A DNA stretch of 64,000 nucleotides, taken from the NCBI GenBank assembly GCA_036250225.1, contig JAPZLL010000001.1, positions 496,001 through 560,000 on the forward strand. Direction: 5' to 3'. This DNA comes from Cercophora sp. LCS_1 (lineage: Eukaryota > Ascomycota > Sordariomycetes > Sordariales > Lasiosphaeriaceae). The notes under the pieces are model-generated. The model had not been told where the DNA came from and ran no database searches. It worked only from the letters and a program-made list of their open reading frames with translations. Shown one piece after another: positions 33,134-44,100 of this stretch. Positions within the stretch are counted from its first letter, which is position 1. Each line of letters begins with the position of its first letter. A program made the position numbers and the translations under genes.

Positions 33134-35270
33134 TGTGACGACCGTTGACGATTTTCTTTGTATTGGTGGGGAGTTGGGCTGTTTCGTTTCCTAGGCATAT
33201 ACCTCAGCGCCTTTCCTCGCTTTTCCTATTTGCTTTTAAGACTTGTCCTTTGTTTTTCCTTACAAGTGGAGTGTTTTCTCTCTCCCTCGGGTCGGTTCTG
33301 GCGTGAGGGGTGGTGGGGGTGGTTGAAGGTTTCTGCTCTTGATCTCCGTCAATGCTTTCTTTTCTTTTTTTTTTTCGTTTTCGTTTTCTTTCTTTTTCGC
33401 TGCATTGTTGGAGGGTCAGGCACAAATAATAGGGGGAAAGGAGGCACTTGGTACACCCGGGTTTCGCATATGGTCCAAGCAGGAATGGGACCAAAAGAAA
33501 GAAAAAACTGTTGTTTTCTCGCGCGCTTCTTATTTTAATCTCGACATAAGGCGGCGAGAAGAACGAACCTAATAATCTTACAACACACACAATGTTGGCT
33601 GGTCCCATGTGGAGGATGAGGATGGATGGAAAGGAAATTCGAGGGGTATTATTTTCTCTCCTTCTCCCTGTTTCAATTTAGCTACGGCAACCCTAGCGAC
33701 TTATTAATTGGCCTGCTTTTGCTTTTCTTCCTGTTTGGTCAGTTGTTCAATACTCATATCGTACGGGAAGCAAAGGGGGTGGTTTATGAAGAAATCAGTT
33801 TTCTTATTCTCCGTCGATTTTTGTTGTTGACACTACTTGATCGTGACTTTTGCGATTTTGATTTCATTTTTGCTCAGGGATACCTTGTTCGATATACAGT
33901 TTCTCTGCTCTTTTTTTTCTGCTTTCCTACCATTTGCTTTGCGTTGTTTTGCGCTGCGTTGGCTTCAATTGGTTCGCAATTTATTACTTTGCTTTTTTTG
34001 TTTTTCATCTCATCTCCTTGTCTTTTTCCTTGGTTTCCCTTTTCACACTTAGATCGGATGGACTCGGCTCGACTCGTCGTTTTTATCTAGGGATGGAAAG
34101 GTGGGAAGTGGAATAGGTGGACGGGTTGGATTTTGGGAACACAGCAATGGGAACGGGTCACGGGTCTTGACGTTTTGGGGGTTGGCAATAGGGGGAGATC
34201 CAGGGGCGTTATGAATGGGAAGATGATTGTGGAAGTAGTTTTGCCAGACGCCAGACAAGACAGAAAGTGCCCCGTTCCGTTTTGCTTTGACGAGATTGAA
34301 TTTTGGTGGTTCCCGTTTTCTTTTTCTGGGGGTTTTCTTTACGTTTCTCCTTGTGTTTTTTTTTTTTTTTTTTGGCCTTGCTGGTGGTGATGGATGGAGG
34401 TGATGGAAAGGAGCTGGAAAGGGGAAAGGGGCTGTAAATACTGGCCGGGTTGATAGTGAATGATGCAAACACTCCACACTTTTTTTTACTAAAACAACAA
34501 TCAGTTCGTCCTCGAGTGTGTGTGAGTTTGCATGGTTGGGTTATTTGTGCTGGGGTGGTCCTGATTTGGGGTTGGGCGGGTGTCAGACATGTCTGGGGAC
34601 GGGGGATGAGGGACGGTCGACGCCAAACGAGCGCGGGATGAGGCGAAAGAGGTAATTTATTTTGTGTGTGTGTGTGTGTACCCCTGGATTGTGTGACGGG
34701 ATAGAGTTGGGCTGACTGCCGCGGGTGCTTGCAGGTATGTCTCCCGTCGCCGGCTGGGCTGGCTGTCTGGTTTCCGAAGGGCGGTCGGTTCGGTCCAGTC
34801 GGTTTGTTATCGGACAGGGACGGTCGGTCACCTAGCTGGTCGGTCAAGCGGGTGGGTTGCTGCCTCTCGTTTTCCCGCCTGCAGCATGATTTCCCGCGCA
34901 AGACGCGAGTTGGGTTTCGATTCTGCAATGGAACATCCGACGGTGCAGACATGGGTGGTTATGCAAAAAGTGCTGGATGATACGAGGTTGGAAGGAGAAA
35001 GAGTCGTTTAGCCTCGTCCGGTTGCTCTGTCGCCTCGCCTCTCCCCTGCAGTTGTTGGGAAGTTGGGCAGGAACGATAGAGAAGCGTGGAAGGGGGGCGT
35101 CTGATGGACGTCTCTTTCGCACGGCGCTTCTTGCCGCTTGTCTCTTTTTTTGTTTCTCTCAAGTCGAGGTGTTTGTTTGTTTACTTGCAATACACAAACA
35201 TCTCTTGCCACAATTTGTTGAGGTTCCCTTTTGCGCGCTCGCGGAACAACGATCGATATTCTCCTCTCTC
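33134..35270. other. Interval between C2H2 regulator and GH16 gene
   Basis: 2.1 kb, very T-rich on the plus strand, with long T runs (for example around 34359-34376) and a (TG) repeat. It holds the 3' end of the regulator and the GH16 promoter. An in-frame ATG at 34977 could extend the GH16 frame but would bury its signal peptide. Confidence 0.55.
34663..34679. repeat. (TG)n microsatellite
   Basis: Eight and a half perfect TG units. Confidence 0.9.
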
Positions 35271-36420
35271 ATGGGCTATGGACCCACGGTAGCGACCATG
35301 CTGCAGTGGATTTCTCTGGTGTTGCTTTTCGTCGGCTCGATCCGTTTCGTCTCAGCGGATTGCGAATGCGGCTATTCGTATCGACTCGATCGGAACTCGT
35401 CATCGAGAGAATATGTCTTTACCGAAGCCACCGAGTCGAATTTTGCGAGGCGCCACGAGGAGGATATAGGAGATGATACCGACTGGGCGAGGCAGGCGTT
35501 TAACCTGAGCGCGCAGCTGGCACGGGGCGAGTACGGCGAGATGTTTGACGTGCGGAATATTGGGCTCGGGAGTCAAGAGGAGGGGTTGGTGTTGACGGTG
35601 GGCAGCACGACTGTGCAGGCCATGGTTCCGGTGGCGGAGATTGCGACGAGACGGCTCGATATGCTTTGGGGCACGTTTAGAGCTTCGATCAAGATTACCG
35701 ATGTGCCGGGGACGTGTACGGCCTTCTTTTGGGTGGGTTGCTTCTTGTTGTTGGAGGAGGTTTTGGCTGACACGGTGGCAGTATTTGAACGATACACAGG
35801 AAATTGACATGGAGTTTTTGAGCAAGGACTTCAATGCGAGTAATAGCAGCTATCCGGTCAACTTGGTGTTGCAGTCTAGAGAGGCGGCACTGATGGGCTT
35901 TGACGCTGCGACGACGGGGGATTTCAAGAAGGTGTATCTGCCGTTTAACCCGACGACCGAGTTTCACGAGTATCGCATCGATTATCTACCGGGGGAGGTT
36001 TTGTTCTACGCGGATGGGGAGGTGCTTGCGCAGATGGATGGCCCGGCGGTACCAACAGAGTCGGGACACTTGGTTCTACGACATTGGAGCAATGGAAACA
36101 GGTTATGGTCGGGCGGTCCACCGACAACGGATGCAGCCATGGAGGTCAAGTATGTCAAGGCGTACTTCAACTCTTCGTCAGAGCAGAGGGGCCAGGACTG
36201 GGCTGGACGGTGCAAGAATGCCGGGGCGCCCAACGCGGTCTGCAAGATACCGGCGGTGACGAGAAGGGACATCTCTGCTGGGGACTGGTTCTTCAGCGAA
36301 AAAGGGAACATGACGAACAACCAGACGGTTTATGGGCTTAATGGATGCTCGCAAAGGAGGATATCGGGGAGCGCGGTCTGGGCATTGATACTTGCGTGGG
36401 CGTGGGCGTTGATGCTGTGA
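35271..36420 (+). CDS. GPI-type GH16 glucanase/transglycosylase
   Basis: A secreted, probably cell-surface enzyme acting on beta-glucan or glucan-chitin links. Exons 35271-35732 and 35782-36420 (49-nt intron, GTGGGT..CAG) give 366 residues. The signal peptide is LQWISLVLLFVGSIRFVSA, then DCECGY begins the mature part. The start may be at 35271 or at the next Met (35298); both give a working signal peptide. The GH16 catalytic motif EIDME is present (Glu161, Asp163, Glu165), completed just after the intron. The C-terminus ends in a short hydrophobic helix (WALILAWAWALML) after Ser/Gly residues, which is typical of a GPI anchor signal. Several Asn-X-Ser/Thr sites. No chitin-binding module is seen, unlike some Crh enzymes. 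Wall remodelling is the inferred role. Confidence 0.88.
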
Positions 36421-37895
36421 GTAATTAGAGTAAGGGTCAGTACATTTCTGGTATTTCCATCTCTTAGACAAACTGGAGCTGGCTTTTGGTTGACAAACAC
36501 ATGGGGGCGAGTCCAGACCGCGGTGTTGAAGCGCCAACCACATGTCAACCACATGTCAATTCCGGCGGTCCATATTGCCCAGCACATGGATATGATGTGA
36601 TGCAAAACGTGGCGCGACGGCTGTTCAGGTGCTTATCGCTTCGCAGAATTGACTTTATCCGCGAGCCGCCTCAGCAAGCCAGTTTCCCGTATTCGACTCG
36701 TGCCTGCAGAGAACATATGCATGGAGTTCATGCCGCTGATAAGATACCTCCCTGTCAATCCTTCTGGTTAGAATTTCACATGAAGGTATCACGGAAATCG
36801 GGATCATCGAAAGCCGGGCCGATCGGGATGTTCGGGTTGGTGGATTCGGTGGTTGAGTGATGGAGTGCAGTGCCCTGGTGGAGGTGTACATTGCGGGGAA
36901 GGAGCAGCTCTCACATGTTCCCACCCAAGCACCAGAGTCCCCACTGGAGCAGAGTTTCGATTGTGTAAGAGTTTTTGCTTGTGGGTGGAGAGCTGAGCTT
37001 TCTCCCGGCCCCGCGTGTTCACTCTCTAAACTACAAGCTCTGCGGCCATCCAAAATCCGGGGAAAGCTCTTGTCGTGCATGAGGTCAGCTGTTGGGCTTG
37101 GTGGAGAAAGGTGGTCGGTGCAGTCTCGTGGGGACTTTTGTGATGGGTGGGTGACGTTTGGTTGCATTGAGAATTCGCCGATGATGGGAATGGTGTTTCT
37201 GGTGAGTGTTGGGTTGTTCTTTGCCGGTTTTTGCGGTGATGCTGATGTTGGTCGATGCGTGTTTTACCCGGCGTGGTGGACGAGGACGTTGATGTCGAAT
37301 TCGGGGCAGCGCTGCTGATGGTATCACCAGATTTGTCCACGACGCAAAAAGAATACTCGGAGTAGTCAGTGTAGTGTCAGTTTCAGTTTCACGACCTTCT
37401 CAGCCTGCGTCGCCATTGGACACCGAGTACACCCCAAGCAAAAAGCGGTCCAATCGCACGGTAACAGCGGCGCTGTGTGAGCATTACCCTCGTCGCCATC
37501 TGACCGGTTTCCGCTCCGCACCGAGCGGTCCCGTCTCGGACCCAGATCCTTTCCGGGGTGAAAACACGGGCTCTGACAGGTTTGTGATGATTGACGTCAA
37601 GTTATGTTGTCACTGATGGCACGCTGGGAGCAATGATTCGTCTGTCATTTGGGGATACTCGGTGTATATGCTCGCTTACATGGAGTTGAGATGGTCACAG
37701 GGGTTGTATTTTTCCACGCGGTTCCGTGTGTGGTGTTGTCAGTGAGGAGATGGATTCTTAGGGCCAAGGATTGAGGTGAGGATATGTGTTTCTGTTCTTA
37801 TCATCTGGGATTATTCTGTCTCGTTTATCTTGATTGTCAAGGTATTGTACGTCGGCGTTGTATTTGTTCTTCATCTTACTACTACCGTCTCTACT
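36421..37895. other. Interval between GH16 and GH64 genes
   Basis: 1.5 kb without a supportable gene. Just before the GH64 ATG the same frame is open upstream for 40 codons and reads as a hydrophobic stretch, but only from a GTG. Confidence 0.5.
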
Positions 37896-39242
37896 ATGGC
37901 TACGCTGGGAGAGTGTCTCGAAAAGCAAAAGAAGCACGGCATCCTCCAAGCGCCCACCGGGCTCAGCCCAGTCAAGGCCACAGCCCATACCACGACAGCG
38001 GACACCAAACCCACGCTGAAAATCGCACTACAAAACAAGACCACGACATCAAATGTATGGGCGTACATCACCGGCCTCGACGTCAACCGCAGCAACGCCG
38101 TCTTCATCCTCAGCAGCGACGGCATCACCCCCTACCATCCCACATCCCCGCCCAAAACCATCTCCCCCATGGAACAAGATATCCACATCAAACTCGGCCC
38201 CCCGGGCTCAACCCGCACCGTCACAGTCCCGCAACTCGTCGGCGGCCGCATCTACTTCTCTCTCGACGCCCAACTGACCTTCTTCCTCAACCCCGGTCCG
38301 GCCCTCGTCGAACCAAGCGTCATGAACCCCACAGACCCAAACTACAACCTCACTTGGTCCTTTGCCGAGTTCACGTACAACAAGATCCAGCTCTTCGCCA
38401 ACATCACCCACGTCGATTTTGTCTCGATCCCCATCTCCCTCGGTCTCACTAGCACCAACACATCCGTCCCGCCGCAGGTTGTCCCTGGTATTCCACCTTC
38501 CGGTCTCCAAACCATCGCTTCCTCACTCCGTGGGCTTCCAGGGGATTGGCCATCCCTGATCGTCCCCTCTCCCACCTCGTCTGTCCCGCTGCGCATATTG
38601 TCACCAAATTCGGCCATCAAAGTCTTCCCTTGGTTATTCAACGAGTACTACGCCCCTTACGTATCTCGCGTCTGGTCCAAATACCAATCCGTCCCATTGA
38701 GGATAAACACCCAAGCACAATGGGGCCGTCTCGCAGGGGTTGTCAACGCCACCACAGACACGCTCGATTTTCCCGTCGGTAGTTTCCCCCGCCCTTCGAC
38801 TGCCGATATCTTCTCCTGCGACACCGGCGCGTTTGCAAGATACAAAGAGAATACCGAAGTAATGGGGAATATTACCGCCCGACTGGCGGCGGCTCTGAAT
38901 CGGAGCACATTGTTGGAGAATGGGCATCAGCCGGATGGGGAGGTGGTGGAGAGGTTTTATAAGGAGAGCGTGACGAATCATTATAGCAGGGTTGTGCATG
39001 AGGCCAGTTTGGATGGGAAGGGGTACGCGTTTCCGTATGATGATGTCGCGGCTAGGGAGGAGGATGGGGTTGCGGGAGTTGTGGCGGGGAGTGAGCCGGG
39101 GTTGTTCTTGGTGGGCGTTGGGGGGGTTGTGGACGTGCCGGCGAGGGGCGGGTTGGCTGAGATGGCGTGGGAGGCGGTGAGTGAGCTGGGGAGTGTGTTG
39201 AGGGTGGTTTGGGGATGGAAGGGGCTGGGCGCGGGGAGGTGA
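37896..39242 (+). CDS. GH64 endo-beta-1,3-glucanase
   Basis: Member of glycoside hydrolase family 64 (thaumatin-like beta-1,3-glucanases that cut laminarin-type glucan). Single exon, 448 residues from the only in-frame ATG. Family blocks in order: LKIALQNKTT, the SDGITPYHPTSPP loop, GGRIYFSLDAQLTFFLNPGPALVEPSV, then the putative catalytic pair Glu158 (FAEFTYN) and Asp174 (HVDFVSIPI). The pair is 16 residues apart, the spacing I recall for the bacterial family member LPHase. These are followed by IFSCDTGAF, AALNRSTLL, HYSRVVHEASLDGKGYAFPYDDV. The chosen start has no signal peptide, although the family is usually secreted; a spliced upstream exon may supply one. Codon and G content shift sharply toward G-rich in the last third, as in other tail regions here. 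Confidence 0.88.
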   Translation: MATLGECLEKQKKHGILQAPTGLSPVKATAHTTTADTKPTLKIALQNKTTTSNVWAYITGLDVNRSNAVFILSSDGITPYHPTSPPKTISPMEQDIHIKLGPPGSTRTVTVPQLVGGRIYFSLDAQLTFFLNPGPALVEPSVMNPTDPNYNLTWSFAEFTYNKIQLFANITHVDFVSIPISLGLTSTNTSVPPQVVPGIPPSGLQTIASSLRGLPGDWPSLIVPSPTSSVPLRILSPNSAIKVFPWLFNEYYAPYVSRVWSKYQSVPLRINTQAQWGRLAGVVNATTDTLDFPVGSFPRPSTADIFSCDTGAFARYKENTEVMGNITARLAAALNRSTLLENGHQPDGEVVERFYKESVTNHYSRVVHEASLDGKGYAFPYDDVAAREEDGVAGVVAGSEPGLFLVGVGGVVDVPARGGLAEMAWEAVSELGSVLRVVWGWKGLGAGR

Positions 39243-42200
39243 GGTGGTAAGGGTGAGAATGGAGATGAGGGTGAGGGGCGCTGTTGGGTGGAGGGTGTTT
39301 GGAGTTCTGTTTGCGTACTCGCATTTATGACTGTCGTTGTTGTAGCCGTGGCAACAACTCCAGTAATGGATGCCAGCACGCAAACCGCGCTCTTGACACC
39401 CTCCACCACCAGCAGCGGTGGCTGTTGCTGTTTTGTTGGTGTTCATATGGTATGCTCATAGGTTTTGATTAGGGGGATGATCTTATTGCTTTTGTGACTA
39501 TGCCTTTAATACACCCATGTCAGTTCGGCCGTCTTGACTTTTCCTCTGTGGATGGGCGTCGATGCGCTCAAGTCATTCCTATAGTCCTATACTGTACAAT
39601 CACGCCTCCGCATTATCAACCTATTAGTTGCCCGTGGCCTCATGAGTCTGGGTGCCGTCCTCGCTGTTTGTAGTCGTAGTCGCTGCGCTAGAGAACCCTG
39701 CGTTCTCAGATATGGCCAACCGCCACCAAGTCTAAAAGTCCAGGATATCCTCGCTTGGTAACTGCTTATCAATGGCTCGTTCGTCCGACGCTGCGATGTC
39801 GTGGCATGAGAGAGAGAGCAGCGATGGCCCGCAGGTCTCGCTGCGGAGACAGCTAGGTTGTTATGTATCTCCAACATAAAAGGGGCCGATGGATGGCCAC
39901 ATTCTCTCTCTTGAAGTTCCATAATCCTTGCCCTTCTGCATGACCTCGTTGTTGAAACGCTCATGACGAAAGAAGCAAACACATGGATAGCTCGACTTGC
40001 CAATCCGGTCGTGTTGACAACTCCTACCAGACGCCGTCCTTGAGCTCCTCCAGGAGATAGTTCTGGGCGGCAGGTCAGATTGCCCAAGATGGGTGGTCCT
40101 AAAGATGGATTCGTCAAAGATTCGCTCTGAGGCCTCGCTTGTGCTTTTGGGTGAGCGATATATCTGCTGTGGCTGGATATGATGGGTTCCTTGCGTCACT
40201 CTTTGGGAGGCGGCGGGCCCGAATGTGACATCGTGGTCAACGCAATCGTTCTGGTTTGGGGACTCGATATGGGCGGTATATCAATTCTCCCGGGCAACGT
40301 CTTGCAACGGTCGATTGTGTACACCCGCCACCAACCCGCCCATAACCCGCGTTGCCAGAGGATGTGGTGGCCCAGTTGTCTCGCTGAACCTTGTGCCCCC
40401 CCCGAACCCTGTGGGACAAGGGCCAAAGGAAAAAGGCACATGAAGCCTTTGGCAAGGTTATTTGCTGAGTGGTTCTTGCCTTTTGGTGGTTGGATAACGC
40501 GATCTTAGTCGGAAAAATAATAATAAGGGTGTTGTATGTATAACTTCTGGAAATGTTGTCCCCATGATGCGATCTGTTGGCCGCCATGCTTAGTCGGTGT
40601 CTTTTTTTCTGGTTGTCTGTCAGGGCGCTTTGAAGGGTTGCGAGCGGTAGGTTTCCTGACAAAGGCTTGTCAGCCAATACTGTGGCTAGTACTTTCGAAA
40701 ATGCCGCCCTATCGAATCCAGATCTTGTCTAGCCCAGGGGATTGGCCAGTAATTGCTTGAAGGTCCCTCTCTGTCCAAAGCCTGCTGAAGGTGGCCAGGG
40801 ACCGCAGTCGTGTGTTCTCTCGGGACAACATTCTCCCAGCACAAGCCTGTAGTGAGTGTCGTGCCTCTAGGAAATCCTCGATGAAGTGTAACATTCTGTT
40901 GAACTCTTCTTCAGGAGTAGACTAAGCGACTCAGCGTAGGTAGCGAAAAAAAAATCTATATTTCCGAGGTGCGGGTTACCTCAACGGCAGAAAGTTAGAA
41001 ATTCCACAGAAAAAGAAAACTTGGGATGAACTCGGCGCCTTGAGGTGGGGGCACGACCTTTCGTAGTAAGCCATCTCCTAGTTTCTGTTCGAAAATGACA
41101 GGCTTACCAAAAAAAAAAAAAAAAAAAAAAAAGAGGAATCGAACACAAGCTGTTCACCTTTCAAAGCAAGAGTCTTCCAAGTGGACTATCGGGGTCCAAG
41201 TGGACTCGCGGACGGTGTGCTTGATATCAGTGCAGCCTAGTTTACTTGCTTATAAACCACCAGGCAGAATGGTATGGGGACGGACCACCTCGCTTCATAG
41301 TTTGTTTCCTTGACGTTTGAGAACTTCGGCAACTTCTCCATCTCCTCAAATACATCCGGTTCTTCCTCAGCGGACCCTTGGGATCAGCCCGCAATGAACA
41401 TCACACCAGCTGGGAGTAGAGTCGGCCAACCCCCTTGCTGTTGGAGCCGACGCCCCACTTTATTTTTCTTCTGGCGGACGGATCCCCAGAGGCAATGCCC
41501 AGAATGCTATCAGAGTGCCTTCTTGGGTTCGTAGATGTAACCGAGCATTTTGTCCATGTCTTCGAACTTTATGCTCCAGAATCTCTTCAACGTGAGGGAC
41601 GAGTGGAGGGCAGTCGAGAGAGCTCTTGGACTGTTCCAAACCCGTGATTGGGTTTCCATAGTTCTCTGCACCAAAGAGCACTGGAAAACGGCAAAGGCGC
41701 TACGAGGTCGCGCAGTGAGCGTCTCCCATTCAAGGGGAAGAAACAGGCATCAGAAGTATATATGAAGAATTTGCCTGTTGAGCAATGCGGGTTATAACAA
41801 CAAGCAAGGATATCCCGGCGTGCGAAGGGCAGACCGGCCTCAAATTGCACAGAAACTTCCATTTGTATGTCTCTAGCGCTCTCCTACATACTAGGCCTGG
41901 TCATTCCCCTCTTCGCTCTCTCCGTCGAAAGGGTGTCGGTCTGGTCGGAGTCTCATCCAGCAACTCGATCGGATGCGAGACACTCGTGATTTTGGAACGC
42001 TCTTCTTCAGGATCCTGTCAAACTCGGGAGCTCAAATTTTCTGGTAGCTTTGAGGAGAGTACCGAAGTAATGAACCTCCTTTTTGGAGAACGCCAGGTGC
42101 AAGGGAAAGAACTGAGCTTCGAGGGGTCCCCGTAGTGACTCGATTCAACGAGCTTGCACTGGTGTATTGGACGAAATCAATATTTTTTTGGTGGTCTATA

Positions 42201-42687
42201 GAAAAACTGATCATATTTCTCTTTTCAAAACTGGAAGGAAGATGGGAAGTGGAGTCAGCAATTGTTGACACGCTCAGAGGCTGGTCTTGGCAGCGACCGC
42301 AACCCTCAGAAACGGGTTCCTTCCTACACCTGGAAAAGTGCGCCCTCATGGGAGGTTTTTATACACTACGGAAATTCGCGTCTAATGAGTCAACCACGTC
42401 ATCGGCGCACAAATGAGTCCAGCCATGACTAACTGCAAACCCGTTGATCATCGCAGGGCAAACAGGACGCTGCCTTCCGACAAACCACGAAACTTGTATC
42501 GTCCCGATTATGATTCCAAAAAAGCTTTTGTCTTCTGTTCGTGCTTTCCTGCGCGCAAAGCTTTTAGTAAATTTCCCCTCTCCTCTTTCGCTCCTTCCTT
42601 ATTCTTCCTCGCGAAGGCAATGGAAGCTTCTGACGACAAGGTACCTCAACAACTGAAGATTTCCTTCCACCCTGTCAGTCCAAGGCC
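39243..42687. other. 3.4-kb gene-poor interval
   Basis: Short conflicting frames only; none has a recognisable domain. It includes a 25-A run (41109-41133). It is AT-richer and less coding-like than the flanking genes, and may contain decayed sequence next to the broken BTB copy. Confidence 0.5.
41109..41133. repeat. A25 homopolymer
   Basis: An uninterrupted run of 25 A. It could be the tail of an old retro-copied element, but nothing upstream of it is recognisable. Confidence 0.9.
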
Positions 42688-43851
42688 ATGAGCTACGACT
42701 ACATCCTAGACCCCTCGGGGGACGTCGTTCTCACGCTCAAAAACCCGAGCGCACCCAGCAAATCGACCGCACCGATGGCATTGCTCACGCTCGCGAGCTG
42801 GCACCGCCCATGTTTAAGGCTGCTCTATCTGGACAGTGGGTAGAGTCGGTTACCAGTCTTGCAGACGGTTTGCGCCACATGGATGCTGAAGAGTGGGATC
42901 CAAAGGCCCTGTTTGTCGTCGTGAGTATCCTCTACCTCCGGTAAGACAACGTTCCTTAGGTAGTTAGCATTGAGCTATTGTCCAAGATCGCGCTGATCGT
43001 GGACTACTACCAGATCCATGGGGCTGTTTCGGTCATGACATCGCAATGGCTCCAGAAGAGCCGCGGACAACCTGTTTTAGAACGAAATGTGCTGCACTGG
43101 CTTTGCGTTGCTTGGGTCTTCAAGGACGCCGTCATCTTCAAGGAGGCGGCGAGCAGGGCTATTAGAATTTGTATCGGGTCAATGGAAAGCGAGCAGTTCG
43201 CCATCCTTGGCAAAGTTACCGGTGCGTGAACTCGGAGGGTTGCGTGCCTGACGGTATGCCTGTTGACACTTTTATCCAACAGATAAGATCAATGAGCGAC
43301 TCCTGTATATTCGCTGCCACATCATCTTTGAAATGAACACACTCGCAAACTCATACCTGAATGGCGGTTCGGGTTGCTATGGGGCCTGCAGAACGATGAA
43401 CTTCGGGACGTTAGTGATGACCATGGCGTCTCTCGGAATCCCCTGGCAACCTGGTTCAACCGAGCTCGACGTTTCCTTTCCCTGCGACACGTTTGCGAGC
43501 CTAGAAGTCTGTCTCGATGAATTCGGAAGCATGGCCGCTCCGACGTTGTACGATCCGCCCCCGAGAACGTCGATCCTCCGACCAGGCTCGTCCGTTTCTA
43601 GGTATCATGGTCCTGTACCCTCGCCGCACCACTGCACCAATCCACATGAAGAATCGCTTGTGGATGCGGTCAGGGAGATTGTAACCAAGATTGAGGCGGC
43701 CATTGTGGGCCTAGACTGGAGACCTTCAAGATGTCATAGTACGTGGGGGCGGACGAGTTTGTCCTGGATGTTGCGGGCACGGAGGTTTGCTGTGGCCAGC
43801 TTTGCAGATAGTATTGGAATTCTTGAGGGTTTGGACCATAGAGTTAGGTAG
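42688..43851 (+). pseudogene. Broken BTB-family paralog (plus copy)
   Basis: Paralog of the intact minus-strand gene at 44101-45386. It aligns from start (DPSGDVVLTLK against DPSGDLVLTLK) through the BTB core (FKAALSGQWVESVT; LLSKIALIVDYY; LCVAWVFKDAVIF) to the C-terminal GCYGACRTM motif. Lesions: after about residue 27 the frame changes, and roughly 47 residues present in the paralog are missing. In-frame TAA (42942-42944) and TAG (42957-42959) then follow. A 39-nt GTGAGT..TAG segment (42921-42959) would remove both stops in frame. That is very short for an intron, and it would not repair the earlier shift. A genuine intron at 43222-43282 corresponds to the intron position of the paralogs. 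It could be expressed only as fragments. Confidence 0.65.
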
Positions 43852-44100
43852 ATAATGACAATCTGGGATGGCAGCAATGACGTAGACCTGGCTGTGGGGG
43901 GCAGTGGTGTGTTTGTTGACTTTGTTCAGGGGTCTTGGCATTACGAACAACTTCGAAACAAGAAACTTCATACAGTAGATCTCCCTCTCCAATCGATATT
44001 ATACTAATACATGATTCCAGTCTGCATGTCTTGACTGCCGTGACGGCGTTGTATCCCTCGTCACCATGGTTTATCTGCCGTTGCTCGGACAAGATGGCAC

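Noticed and set aside
34977..35270. N-terminal extension of the GH16 frame
   Set aside because: It would place the signal peptide 100 residues inside the protein.
39587..40117. 176-codon minus-strand frame
   Set aside because: Arg/Ser/Thr-rich without any motif; no support.
41120..41180. tRNA-like end (GTTCGATTCC on the minus strand)
   Set aside because: The T-arm stem does not pair and no acceptor or anticodon stem could be found.
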